Positions 46,258-58,299 of a DNA stretch of 64,000 nucleotides are shown piece after piece. The stretch is from Liopterus haemorrhoidalis (lineage: Eukaryota > Arthropoda > Insecta > Coleoptera > Dytiscidae). The notes beneath the pieces were generated by a model that searched no databases, was not told the DNA's origin, and saw nothing but the letters and a program-made list of their open reading frames with translations. The stretch lies in NCBI GenBank assembly GCA_963971575.1, contig OZ020617.1, forward strand, positions 25,054,740 to 25,118,739. Reading direction: 5' to 3'. Position 1 is the first letter of the stretch; every line of letters begins with the position of its first letter. The position numbers and the translations under genes are program-made.

Positions 46258-46888
46258 TCAAGTGCCAGATCGATATGGTGTATGCTACAAGTTTCACAAA
46301 AAACTTAAGAGAAAGTGCCGACCATTCAGAGGGCGATTACCCTGCTTCAGTTATGGTTTAATGGGACGTGAATTTGACAATATCACTAAGCTTCATTTTT
46401 ACGAAAACGGGGTAAAAACGTCGGTCAGAGCTTACTAGAAAACCGTGTTAAAGTCGATAGTTAAAGAACTGAACAACTCCTTTTGCGCGGGTCACCACTA
46501 GAGCTTCCAGCAAGATTCAGCGCCAGTTAATTATGGGAAGGTTGCGTAGCAGTGGCTTGAAAGCAATGTACTGGACTTTATTTCCTGTTGATTGGCCGCT
46601 TAGCTGTTCTGACCTCAACCGCCTGGACTACAAATTTTGGTCCGTGCTTCAGGACATGTCTTGTAAGAAGAGACCCCGTAAATCGCTAGTCTGAGTGCTT
46701 CAGAAAACAACAGATGGATTTTCTGTAGAATTTTTTCGTAATTCTATTGACGTGTACTTAATAAAAGTTATTTTGAAAACTGATTGGGGTTTCTTGTTTA
46801 AGATTAATCTATGCATGCATTATATACTAAAAGAAAATTAAAATTTCTTTAAGAATATTTTAGTGGAATTTCACTAAAAACTTTGTTC
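46258..46888 (+). pseudogene. Mariner 3' half with terminal repeat
   Basis: The frames give QIDMVYATSF, YPASVMV*W, LHFYENGVKTSVRAY*KTVL, LNNS, FQQDSAPVNYGKVA, QWLESNVLDFIS and the C-terminal region. The order matches the split mariner at 1465-3114. The terminal sequence (tagtggaatttcactaaaaa) ends near 46888. The 5' half is absent, and there are several stops and shifts. The family therefore occurs twice in the window, both dead. Confidence 0.82.
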
Positions 46889-48955
46889 GAGTATTTATAC
46901 CAAGACTACGTATTATCAGTATAGTTTACCTTGACTTTCAAAAGATTTTGATAAAAAAAAAAGGAATTGCTACCTTACATAAAAATCCTTTATTTCAGCA
47001 CAATTTCATTACCTGTAATATGTTAAAGCTTTTGTAAAAAATTACAAATAAAACATTTTTTATCATTTTGTTTTTTTATTTGCACGAAAAACAAACTGAC
47101 ATATGATTTGATTTATATTTTTCTAAATTAGATAATAATTTATGTATATTTGTGAAAAGGTCTAGCCACCAAATCACTTCTAGTTAAATAAAACATTATT
47201 TTAGTAAAAAATAACACAAATAAGTGGGAAATTTGCGTGTTTTTGACATTGATCGAGAAGAACTTTGTATAAATAACATGTCTACTAGAATAAATATTAT
47301 AATTCAAACCGAACTATGTTTAACATAATTACATGAATAATAAATGTATTAATTTGACCTTTGCTATGACAGTAATAAAAAACTGTCTCATTTTTGTGAC
47401 AAATTAATGTAGTTTAATATTAATCTACTCTAGCTTAATTATTACTTCTATATCTTAGCCGTTTGGTATTTTATTTTTATTTTGTCTTTAAAATAAAACA
47501 TAGAAAATAGACCTTAGCGGAATTAACCGAGCATTTGTTTTATTTCTTTCTTAAATAAAATGATGATAGGAGATACAAAGGAGGATAAATTGGGAGGTGC
47601 TCTTTTTGTATTTTTGTGACAAATAAAAACTATAAATGTATGCAACTTTCGCGTATAATGGATTCATTTCAATTTAACATTAAATCATTTTGCGACATTT
47701 TATAAATTGTACGCAAAAAGTCCCGGGTATTCTAGGGACTCATTTCAAAGTAAGTCTCGGGAATTTAAAAATTGTCGCAACTCAAGAAACCCTAATCACT
47801 ACACTTTATTTTCCGTTGGAAAATGTCACACAAAATTTAATCGACTTAAATTGTATTATGAGCAAAACAAATTAAATGTTATATTTATGAGGAAAGGGGA
47901 CAATTTAAACCATAAAAATTTTAATAAAAAAATACGAAATTCTTAGTACTGTTGTGAATTCAAAACTGAAAGAAATTCTTTGCTGTTAACTGTGCCAGCC
48001 CCTTTATAACTTTTTCAGGAATATAAAGAAATTTTATTGAATACTTACTACCAACTATCACCGTCGTTAAAGCCGTTTTACGTATGCTGATAGTGTTTTT
48101 TTTATTTCGTGATATCTGAAATGAAAAATACGGGGTATATTTGTATGCACGCAGAGTCAAATTATGGTTACAAATGACTACTAAAGAATTGGTGAAACGT
48201 GCAGTTTAGAACTTAAAATATGAAAAGAGGATTAGGGGAACGTAAAGATGTGACTGATTTTGAAATGAAAGGGCAAGTCGATATCCATAAGTCAGAATTT
48301 TATATTTCAAAGAAATATAGTATGGAAAAAACACTTTACCTCCAGGAATTGAGAAAATAAATTTACAATTTCTATCAGTTAAAAAATAGAAATATAATTA
48401 TGTTTATGAGACTTGGTTTTGTTTTATAACGGCTTATAAAAAAATGGAAATTGTACTGGAACACATATATTCTACTTCGTTAGGGATATGTTCCTAACTT
48501 TATAAAATGTTCGAAAATGGAGACTAGGGTTTGAATATATTGTTATCCTAAAAAGTTACCTATAAAGATTGGTAATACACATAACGTCAAAATATGGCGT
48601 CTCAAATATTTATTTTCTCTTCTGTCACCTTTTCAGCTTTTACCAACATATCATAGATCCAGCTTTGAGTATATTGCTCCGATATCATAATTCTTTTGGC
48701 TTCTCCACTTACCATTGATTTTAGTTGAATCAAATTTTCAGAGCAGTACTTTATTATCAAAATTGTGAGTGTCAATCAATATTTTTTAAATTTTTGTTTT
48801 AATTATGGAACATACTTTAGTTTGACATTGCAAATTGAAATTAAAAGAGTATCTTGCAATAATTCTGTAGTGAGAATCTTATGTGGTCAATTGATGACCA
48901 TGTATTACTGAAATATTTCTGAATAACGATGCACTGATACTGAGCTGAAATATTC
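46889..48955. other. Unrecognised AT-rich stretch
   Basis: No coding exon, tRNA-like boxes or element ends were seen. Short open frames near 47.7 and 48.0 kb have no recognisable motifs. Confidence 0.45.
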
Positions 48956-48959
48956 ATTT

Positions 48960-49125
48960 CTTCTGCTTCTTTTTCTATACCTGGGTTACCTGGATTGACC
49001 TTACTCACATAAGTCCTCCTTGATATGTATCGGGTCTTTCCGTTTTTTCGTATATCAATACTTGTTAGATCTTTGGATAGCTGATCCCTCTATATTTTGC
49101 GCGAACTTCCCGCATTATAACTAAT
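48960..49125 (-). pseudogene. LINE 3' fragment (same family as 43.6 kb)
   Basis: The minus strand has gatcagctatccaaagatct and aacaagtattgatatacg, followed by a frame reading KKRKDPIHIKEDLCE. It aligns with 43640-43790 and 20687-20900. It may be the tail of the same insertion as the fragment at 51290-51480, which lies upstream in the minus direction, but 2.2 kb separate them. Confidence 0.5.
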
Positions 49126-51110
49126 CATATGGAGCATGGGTGGAGTGTCATATCCAATCGCCTGACCCGACCGGGCAAGAACCGTTTTCGGTTCGCCTAG
49201 TTCGATTTGACTTTTTGTTGCTCATGAATTCGATTGACTTTTTTTTGCTCAGCACGTTCATCCAACTTTCTTTTCACAAAAGGCTGATATAAATTTCAAA
49301 TCAACGGTCTGATACGACAGACCCAGTCCGCCCCTGATATGGACTCCCAAGTATGTTGATGGGTTATTATCAATATTATTGGTCATGTAAAGTGTCCGTA
49401 ACAAATATATGTGTAGATAAATTCAGACCTACAGTAGCTGTAAAAAAAAATATTAGATAAAACATTTATATTTTTTGAGAAATTATCTAATAACAGACAA
49501 TTTTTTATACAACTTAAGCCGAACGCTCATTGAAATAACACTGAATATGACAATGATCTGACAATGATTCAACGAAGACATAACTTAGAAGTAACGTTAT
49601 TTGCATAAAACGCTTTCTGCGATGATAAAGTTTGGTAACAATCATATCCTCGGATGAAGAAGACGTCTGACTTAAAATGTTAGATGTATAGTAATTAATA
49701 TTCAGTGGAAGTTATTAGATATTATTGAAGGAAAAATAATAAACTTAAAAAGATCATATCATAACACTAACATACATAACCTATACTCATTCTTATAAAA
49801 CTGTAAGTTATTTTGTAAATATAATTACAGGTTATTACGATGTCTTTTATGTGGTATAATAATAAGATTATCAAATCACCGTGCGCTGTTCTATTTAGTG
49901 AATAAATACTTTATGTTATTATTACAAAAATTATTCTGTAAAAATAACTGGTATAATTAAATAACTAAAAAACTTATTTGATTTTGAAACTTCTTTAGCA
50001 ATACGTTCATTTTTATTACTGTTTTCTGCACAATTATAATCATATACATATAAATATCTCTGTTTCCCAGCTAGGTAAACAATATGATTATTAAATGAAT
50101 CGTGGTCATCTTTAAACACCTGAATGACACTGACAAAAATGAAGCATGCGTTATTTTTTAGGCAACTTGCAACAAAATTGTGAGGGTGGAAGTGATTTGC
50201 CAGTTCAACGAGCGCTGTATAATTGACTTGTATGGGTTTTTAACAAATGACGCGTCTTTTGGAAGTTGCTTGTCATAACATCCATCATATCATATGTAGT
50301 ATCAGTTTGCCTTATACAAACGAAATTTAGTTTCACTTGTTTTCAGTTATAATAGGTCTTTATTTCTAATTGGAAACTAATAACAATTTAAAATGATAGA
50401 AAAATTGAATTATACCATAAAGTAAAAATGACCACACTATATGAAACGTGTTGAAAATGCGCTAGAATTGTCTTTTTCCCATAATGCTGCAATTTTAGCA
50501 CTGCAGTTTCATATAATTCATTAACACCTGGCACGTAACCAACATTTTCCATTCACGATGCCATTGATTTTCACAGAAATTATTGTAATGGACACGGTGC
50601 GTGTGCAATACCGTCGAGAATTTGTTTCGTTGGATTATTGAACTAATATTTTAAATTTATAGTGAAATAATAAATTCTCAACTAACTACAATCGAAACAC
50701 ATTTTATGTTTAAAAATAAAACCTCTTTACGCACAGGAAAACTTCACAAATGAAAAGAGCTGCATGAGAATTGGAGTTATAGTGAATGGAAAATGTCATA
50801 TCAGCTTCTCTTGAAAATAAAAAGTGATACTTACAAACACACAGATGGAAGGCAGTTTAGGACTGCCCATATTGTCAGTTACAGCTTGAACTTATCAATA
50901 GTCTCATAATAATTGCCTTTGACCTTAAATTTCAACTTCGGGAACAAGACGTTGCAAATCTTGTGTAATATTCTTGTGCACAACATTGCGATTCAAATTG
51001 AATTGCCTAGATATTATGCATATTGACAAATGTCAACCTCGATGGATGCCAGGATTTACACATGTAACTCTAATGTCCTTAATGTTCCGTGGCACGATAA
51101 AGTAAACGTT
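49126..51110. other. Unrecognised AT-rich stretch
   Basis: No coding or element ends were supported. A pair of phrases, cgattgactttttgttgctc-like and cgattgacttttttttgctc, repeats at 49205 and 49231. Confidence 0.4.
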
Positions 51111-51113
51111 AGT

Positions 51114-51160
51114 TAAAATTTTTGGCGCACAGCAACGATAACTATTTGCGACACGATAAG
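51114..51160 (-). repeat. Family G end fragment
   Basis: On the minus strand gcaaatagttatcgttgctg, then tgcgccaaaaatttt, matches the end motif of family G (compare 24735 and 25560). Only about 45 bp are present. Confidence 0.5.
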
Positions 51161-51289
51161 GTATGATCACCAAAAAAAGGTGCTTTACTTATATATAAAT
51201 TAAATGAATATTATATTATCACTAGACGTACATTTTGGCTATAAAGTGAACATCTTGAGTAGCTGAATGAAACTAAGTTTCATTCCATA

Positions 51290-51480
51290 AAGATAAGCTA
51301 CGACCGACGCTTCTTCTTAGAAATTTCCCCTGAATTTCCTACTTCCTTTCACTCATTATATGGCCCAGATAATCTAATTTTTCTGTTTTCTACAGGATCT
51401 CTTCATTTTTTATCCGATCTGTCCATATTCTCAATAAACGTTCGTAAACCCACATTTCGGAGCCTTCTTAATTTCTTAGT
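51290..51480 (-). pseudogene. LINE reverse-transcriptase C-terminal fragment
   Basis: The minus-strand frame gives MWVYERLLRIWTDRIKNEEI. In neighbouring frames it continues as K-T-E-K-L-D-YLGHIM-x-ER and IQGKFL. The order E-A-F-E-M-W-x-Y-R-R-x-L-x-I, W-T-D-x-I-x-N-E-E, Y-x-GH-x-M-R is standard for the post-RT region of RTE-like LINEs. Frameshifts are present. Confidence 0.65.
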
Positions 51481-51489
51481 TAAATTTGA

Positions 51490-52300
51490 TTAAATACGTC
51501 ATTTGTTCTTTATTTTAGTTTTAAACGCAACTTCTCAACATTTACTCGTTGTAAGGAAACCGTACGTATTAATTTTCTTGAAAATTGTCCCAATTTCTCC
51601 TCTGATACTTACGTTGCTTCCTTATTTCATTCATCAAATACATTTCGTCTTATTTCATTACATGGAGGTTTGAAAACATGTATTATTCTCGGAAAGTTAC
51701 TTAACATGTATTCAATTCACGTCATGCTCTTTTAACGGTGTGTTAAGTAAGGTTAAGAGAAAATTTATATTTGTCGACAGATATTTATAATTTACAAGCG
51801 CTCAATATGTTGAATAGATTAACGACATTCTCATGTATAGTCTTTCAATTGCAAGCGGTATTATGTGAACTTCGTACAAGGAATCTTGTAAGCTTATCGT
51901 GTTTTACATTATTCACGTATAAAAGGCACTGAAAAACGACGATATGACTCAAACTTTAATCTCACCCAGAGAAAGAAAAAAGTAAAAATTTCTTGATATG
52001 AAGATGGACATCACTGAAATAATTCATGTAGGGACCATGTTGTATTTTTCAAGATTTAATTAATTGAAATTTCAAACAATATCTTGTTAAAATACTCGAA
52101 CCTCAGAACAAAATGCGTTTGTAATTAGGAATGTAAATATCGACTCCTGAACTGACTGCACGGTATTGGAAAATATTAAAACCAAAGTGGTGTCTAGGAT
52201 TTGAAGCCATTTCTCTATTCTTCGTAAGCAATCATCTAAACACGAAGCCACAGCAAGTCGTGGTTCAAAATTGATTTGTGTAAATGCTTTTTTTAGTGAC
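51490..52300. other. Unrecognised stretch
   Basis: A copy of aggaatgtaaatatcga at 52128 matches the start of the hAT-like element at 52306 and may be a second broken end. A minus-strand open frame at 52087-52329 has no recognised motif. Confidence 0.4.
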
Positions 52301-52305
52301 GTGTC

Positions 52306-53090
52306 CAGGGATGTAAATATCGATCGCAAGTATCGATACCTTGTATTGGTATCAGTATCGTTTCGTAATATCGATACCGGTATTGGTATCGGAAAAAAAT
52401 ATCGATACTACGTGGTTTATATTAATTTACAAATAAAAGAAGTATGTTGCGGTCCGTATCGAAAGGTAGGTAAACGAAGGTATCGATACGCATTGATACT
52501 TTGTATTGATATCAGTATCGTTTCGTAATATCGGGATCGGAAAAAAGTATCAATATTTTGTGGTATCTATGAAAGTATCTAGTACTAGTCAAAAAAGTAC
52601 TAGTATAAAAATTCTTTATTAATAAGACAAAAACGTTTGGACAGACTTGAACTTAATTGCTAAAAACAAACAGCTTTTTTTTGTTATTTTTCATGAAATC
52701 AGGATTCACAATAGGATTTGTCAAATTAAAATATTGGTTACCATTACATAATTCGAATTTTAGTGTTTGTTTTTTTTTCATGTCTAGTGTATTAGTATTA
52801 TGTGTAGTTGTGGAAAATTATCATAATATGCTGAAATGAAACTGGTGCCTCATTAATTAAATTCGTGCGTGACACCTTTAATTTTGTGCTGATATCTGTA
52901 GTAGTTGATTTCAGGCTTAGAGTTTTCGGTGAACGTCAAAACTATTACTTAACAACATTACTTAATGTAAAATACCATGATTCACCGCTAGGATCGCTGA
53001 TTCACATTACTATACAAATATTACGGATAATAATTATGACCGATACTGGTAAAAAAAAGTATCGATACCAATAAAAAAGTATCTGTTCAG
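52306..53090 (+). mobile_element. hAT-type element rich in TATCGATA
   Basis: It begins cagggatgtaaatatcgatc. Over the first 280 bp it carries about ten copies of TATCGATAC or one-base variants, in both orientations. A last group lies at 53038-53085 (accgatactgg; gtatcgatacca). The internal 450 bp are AT-rich without transposase similarity. The right terminus and TSD are not resolved. The motif and end style resemble the element at 22886. Confidence 0.5.
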
Positions 53091-53099
53091 CGCATGACT

Positions 53100-53311
53100 T
53101 CGAAGAACCAGAGCCTTTTGGGTTCGGCAGACACAGAGCAACAGAGCACAGAGTGGACTATATATAAAACTCGGACTGGTGGTAGATGATGGGGTGATAC
53201 AACGACTATCATGGGAAGGAGAGGCAGTTTAGACGTTTTTGACCTGAATAATGATGTCCAATGTTACGCCAAAACACTGTATGACACAATGAGTTGCCAT
53301 GGTATGGAAGA
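53100..53311. other. Unrecognised flank
   Basis: A tatataaa at 53161 with moderately GC-rich sequence after it is a possible promoter-like arrangement, but no gene follows that I can recognise. Confidence 0.3.
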
Positions 53312-53313
53312 TA

Positions 53314-53522
53314 CAGAGTGATTATTTAATGGCGAGACGACGTCACCGAATTTTACGTGCCTCCTAGCAGAATACTATGACTATAATAACCTTGAAGAAA
53401 ATTTGATTATGAAGAAATAAAGATTATGCGAATGTGCGCATAATCGCCTGCTACGATGTGTATGAAACGGCAAATTATTAAAATTTCCAGTGACGTCGTC
53501 TCGCCATTAAATAATCACTCTG
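53314..53522. mobile_element. TA-flanked MITE with perfect 33-bp inverted ends
   Basis: The 33 bases at 53314-53346 (start cagagtgattatttaatgg, end gacgacgtcac) are exactly complementary to 53490-53522. TA lies on both sides (53312-53313; 53523-53524), as for Tc1/mariner-superfamily elements. The centre has a small hairpin (gattatgcg / cgcataatc). It is non-coding at 209 bp. The intact ends suggest a fairly recent copy. Confidence 0.93.
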
Positions 53523-53524
53523 TA

Positions 53525-54425
53525 TGTTGCCTAAATTGGGTTATGTAATTTCCAATCTTTTTCGTCCACGCTATGTCTATATTTATAAAAACAAAATAAG
53601 TCACATAACCTAATTTAGATTATAAACACATATTTTAATTTTAAAAAATGTTAAAATGTTCATAACTGAAAATAATTAATGAGGAAAGAGCCAGGTATAA
53701 ATATGTACTCCTTTTAAATTAATAAAATAAAAAAGAAAAACATTGAAATTAATTATTTTATTCAGATCAAAGAATCTCTGACAAGCTCTTAAGGTATTAA
53801 AATATTTTAAAGCACCCTGTACTAAATTTTTCTCCTTTTCACCTACTTGAAATGTCAATAAATCTACAAGACGATAAATACATTCATTGGGAACGAAATG
53901 CCTGCTTTCAGTAACATAAATTCATCAGGCAAAATGAGATGAGAGGTTATCACTGAATGGTGTAGGGAAATCAGTAATTTAATATGCGTGTATAATTATT
54001 AAGAAATTTATAATCCATCTGCACGAGCTGGATAATTATAAACGCTACAAGGCGGGTAGCGTGAAAGAGTTCTGGATCACGATCTACACCTGCTAGTTGT
54101 ACACGCACTGTATCCATTATACCACTCGCTACTCGTTTCTCGCTCCCTTCTCGCCAAAAATCAATGCCGTTCTCAATGGAAAGTGCCAGCTGGAAATGAA
54201 TTATAACTAGAGACCTCTTAGGGTTAATGCGCTGTTTTCCCACAAAAAATATTGTTTATAGTAATGCATCTTTGCACATAAGAAGTTAGTTGTGTGCTAG
54301 TTCGCATGAAACTTTTTAATATATGACAAAATATGTTAGGTTAGGTTAGAAAACGTGAAAAACTTGAAGTATATAGAAGTATGAAGTATGTGAGAATTAT
54401 ATGGAAAAATATCCCTAAAAACTTT
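53525..54425. other. Unrecognised stretch with an open frame
   Basis: A minus-strand frame at 53971-54243 is open for 90 codons (segments RSLVIIHFQLALSIENGID, RVQLAGVDRDPELFHATRL). It has a less AT-biased composition than its surroundings. It starts at GTG, has no clear splice sites, and I do not recognise it. Confidence 0.35.
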
Positions 54426-54429
54426 AATG

Positions 54430-54557
54430 ATAAGTAAACTCGGGTCTCTAGGCGCACTGTCAACAGAGTATCTACAGTGCAGCTGTTGATACGTACGGGA
54501 ATTAGTACGGCAGAGGGAGAGATGAAGGGAGGGGCAGACACCGGGCACGCCAGCTAG
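54430..54557 (+). mobile_element. Possible Helitron 3' end
   Basis: The sequence gacaccgggcacgccagCTAG ends at 54557 and is followed by T. It fits the end pattern of the Helitrons at 1412, 16373 and 57528. No 5' end was found, so the start given is arbitrary. Confidence 0.4.
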
Positions 54558-54559
54558 TG

Positions 54560-55165
54560 TATTATATATGTAAAAGCAGGCACATCCAGCAACTTTGTTA
54601 TGATTTTTCAGACAGTTCCTGAATGATTTTATATTTTATTTTTGGTTACTTTATCAAGTCTATTCAATTTCACATTTTATACTTCACAGAATTTTCCCAT
54701 AAATGTATAATAAATACATTTGTCCAACAGTTCTTGGTAGACTCGCGTGCGGTTTGTGGTTACTTTAGTTGTCGTCTCGAAATCAGTAGCTTTGTTCGTG
54801 GATGCATTTTCTTATAAGGTCTCCACAGATCCGGGACTATTCTCGTTATTACCTGGAATGTTAAATTTATCTGGTTGGAGAGGTTGTAACATAGCTTTAA
54901 TATATGTTATAATAAGCAGAGTAAAGGCTAAAGGCTGGAAATTAATGCAGAATGCCTAAAACAGCTTATTTTGTTTACTCTTTAATGAAAGCATCTTTTA
55001 ACTTTTCTCTTTAACTTTACTAAACAATTTATTAATTAAAAAAATCCAAAAATCTTTACTTAACTAAAGAAAATCGTGTAAAACCAAAGTTCAAAAGAAA
55101 GCCGCGTCTTAATTAATAAGGTACAAAAATCTTTCAAAACACAATACGAAATGTGGTAAACAACG
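54560..55165. other. Unrecognised stretch
   Basis: AT-rich, without coding or element ends. Confidence 0.45.
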
Positions 55166-55168
55166 TAA

Positions 55169-55914
55169 AGCTGCGTCTACATTAGCGAACCGATCCTGTA
55201 ATATATCACCTAAGGTAACACGCTGTGTAACGCTTTTGCTTAGCGTGAACGGGATCATGCAAACAAGTAGCGTAGATGGCAAAGCGTTCAACCTGATCCG
55301 TTCGGTGCCTGTTTTGGACGAACACAAAGAAATTCGCTGCATTTCTTGGTACGTTTTCTCGGTACTTCTGTACTAAGTGTACATAACCTAGAACAAATAG
55401 TAAAGCCTCGTTTACAATAAATACGTAACATAGCCATAGTATAAAAAACACAATAATCTCTTTATTCTGTTTATTACAAACTGATGTTCCATGCAATAAA
55501 ACTTTTTGTAAAATATTATGGATATGCCCATGCACTATGCTATGTATTTATTATAAACAAGGCTTAAGTGTGAGTTAATAAATTTCTTTAATTAGTTTTC
55601 GGCATGTTTGGTCAGCAATAAAAACTTAACAACAATATAAAACTACGATGTCAAGTTTATCCTAACCTATCTTAACCCACTAATGTCATAGTAATTTTTC
55701 GTCTAAGAAATTACAACTTAGTATAAAATGGATTACATTGTGAATTTAGAATACCTTCAAACTGAAATTTTATTTTATTTGATAATGCTCGTAGCATGCT
55801 CCACTCTGAGACGGTTCACAGGAAGATTTCAATACGTTCGCAAAACATAGATTTCAAGCGAGCATTACCTTACGCGATACATTACAGGAACGAGTCTCTA
55901 ATGTAGACACAGCT
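55169..55914. mobile_element. PIF/Harbinger-type MITE with TAA duplication
   Basis: The left end agctgcgtctacattagcga and inverted right end ctaatgtagacacagct are similar over about 55 bp, including cctgtaatatatcacctaag (left) against the complement of ttacgcgatacattacagg (right). TAA flanks both sides (55166-55168; 55915-55917), the expected 3-bp duplication of PIF/Harbinger. Open frames of 77-109 codons on the minus strand have no recognised motif and are probably incidental. Confidence 0.75.
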
Positions 55915-56122
55915 TAAGATGTGTTAGGTTAAATTAAACCAAACTAGTAATGCGTATGCTTCTAATTAGGAGTTCTTCCTCTTATTTTCGGACACGGTCT
56001 TGGCCGACGACAGCTGCGAACTACAATATTATTTTATTTAAGAAGCATATAACGTAGGCAAAATTACACGAGGATGAAGTTTACCACCCGAGCCATCGCC
56101 GAGGGTTGTAATCATCCTAGTG

Positions 56123-56481
56123 CAGCGTTTCCCAAAGTGTGGGTCGCGACCCGGCACCGGGTCGCAGAAAAATTGGCCGGGTCACGGAAAAAATTGTAAA
56201 AACACAAAAAAGATTTTTTTGTACATATTATTTTTTTTTACGTCAGTAATCACTAGAATATTTGTGCTCTTTATTACTATACTATATTCTTTTTTACTAT
56301 ACTATACTCTTTATTACTAAACTATACTCTTTATTACTATTTATTACTCTTTATTACTATAAAGCTACTGCTTTAAAATAAAATTTGTTTTGTAAATAAA
56401 TGTTTTTTTTTCATAAGGTGGGTCGCGAAAATATTTAAAACTTCGTACCGGGTCGCGGTCAAAAAAGTTTGGGAACCGCTG
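56123..56481 (-). mobile_element. hAT-type MITE, copy 2 (inverted), exact 8-bp TSD
   Basis: It has the same family as 37942-38289, in the opposite orientation. Ends are cagcgtttcccaaagtgtgg and gtttgggaaccgctg. The flanks tcctagtg (56115-56122 and 56482-56489) are identical. The internal order (gacccggcaccgggtcgc, ctctttattactatt repeats, cataaggtgggtcgcg) is the reverse of copy 1. Confidence 0.93.
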
Positions 56482-56489
56482 TCCTAGTG

Positions 56490-57526
56490 TTTATATTTTA
56501 TCTATAACTATTTAGTTTTACTATAAGAAAAATGTTTATTTAATTTAAATACACAGAAATTCTGAGCGTCAATTGTAAAACTTCAAAACTGGCGTAATCA
56601 AGATGGTTACCAAACCATCAGCAGATTTTTACATACAACAATCTTAAAAATATATCCATTTATTGTTTTATTTATTCTAAATTATAAATATGAGCAGCTT
56701 TTTATATTTAGAGTTGTATACATAATGCATTTATTATTTGATGGGCGTATATAAACTTTTTGTACTACAAACGCTAAAAAGAATAATGCGCATGCGCAAG
56801 ATGCTGCAACCTTACAGGGATTGCTACCGCGAATGAAGCTATTATTTCCTTAGAAAATGTTCTACTTATTTCATGTCAGTGTTTGCATTAAAAATAATTT
56901 TATCACTGGGTTCTATTTAATCTAACATTTGTGTTGAAATTGGTATCACGTATAGTATATAGTTGGTTATAGTAAATTGAATGTCTATTGTTATCAAATA
57001 AAAATATCTCATTTCTGCGCGGAACAAACATTGCACGTGGACATAAACTATTCATGCGGCATTAAACCAATATAGGTATGGAGAGAAGCATCGTTATTAT
57101 ATACACGTGGTATGCATTTCAATTAATTTTATTTGAATGTGGAATTTCGTTTTGTGAACGGTACCACTATGATAGTGAACAATTCAACAGGAAGTAGCTA
57201 CAGTAGATTCTAATGAAGATAATTGTCTTGAGTTTTATCGTTGAAATCTGATAACTGGTCTGTCCCTGTTTATTGGACCACCGAGTCTGTATCTTCTTGT
57301 ACCGGATAGTTATTAAAATACTCGTATTTATAAAAGAAATACCTTTTACATTAACTGGATTATAAAAAGAAAAACTGATATTCAAAGGTTGATCCACTTA
57401 GATTTAGACAATTATCAAACTGCTTTGCATTTATATGATTGTAATATCATTACTTCTTGTAGTTGTGAATTATGAAAACAATAAAATAAAATTTATAACC
57501 TTTACGAATTATGATATTATTAGCTC
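56490..57526. other. Unrecognised stretch
   Basis: AT-rich with no coding exon or element ends. Confidence 0.45.
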
Positions 57527-57527
57527 A

Positions 57528-58290
57528 CTAGCTGGAGTTCCCGTACTTCGTCTCCGTAACTATACCCGTACCCATACTACGGTTTTTGTAATGCACATTT
57601 TGCTATAACATAAATGATAAGTGAGATATTTCAGTTCCAAATCTTTTTAGGACAGAAAATAATTTATTCTAAAACACAGTTTTGTATGTATTTTCAAGGT
57701 TAAGTAAATAATAAGTGAGATACTTCGTTTACAGCTAGCTCCCTCCATAGCTCCTCAAATATATCTCTTAAAAACTACATTGAAGAAAAGAAAAAAAAAA
57801 TGTTTCCTCATACATATTTCTGATGTAAAATAAATAATAGTGAGATATTTCAATATTTTAGTTTTTGGGTGTCTGCCCCTAACTTCCCAAATATTCATCT
57901 AATCGAAAAAGTATATACAACAAAAAAGATTTTTTTTTTGTTATAAACAATTTTTATCATATATTTTTGCTGTTACGTTAATAATAACGGAGATATTTCA
58001 AAAGTTTAGATTTAGAGTGTCCGCCCGTAGCTCCCCAAATATTCATCTAAATGAAAACATTCATAAATATATTTTTTTTCTTATAAACTATTTTTGTCAT
58101 ATATGATTTTGAAGTCAATAAGGGATATATATTTAGATTTTAGCTTTAGACCCCCCCCCCGTAGCTCTTCAAATAATCATCTAATTGAAAAAACTCTATC
58201 AACAAAAAAAAAAAAAAATGATTTATTACTATAAACAATTTTTGTTGTATATCTTTTCTATAACTAAATAATAAGGAAGATATTTTAATA
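57528..58290 (-). mobile_element. Minus-strand Helitron with about 140-bp tandem units
   Basis: On the minus strand the left edge is the 3' end, gaagtacgggaactccagCTAG, followed by T. The body consists of about five degenerate units of 125-150 bp. Each has aataataagtgagatatttc, a C-rich segment (gtccgcccgtagctcccc), caaatattcatctaattgaa and an A-run with ataaacaatttttgtcatat. The same unit occurs singly, inverted, in the Helitron at 912-1412 and near 16.8 kb. No 5' end was recognised. Confidence 0.65.
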
Positions 58291-58299
58291 AACATAACG

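Noticed and set aside
53158..53166. TATA box of a promoter
   Set aside because: A single tatataaa in AT-rich DNA without a recognisable gene or initiator downstream is not sufficient.
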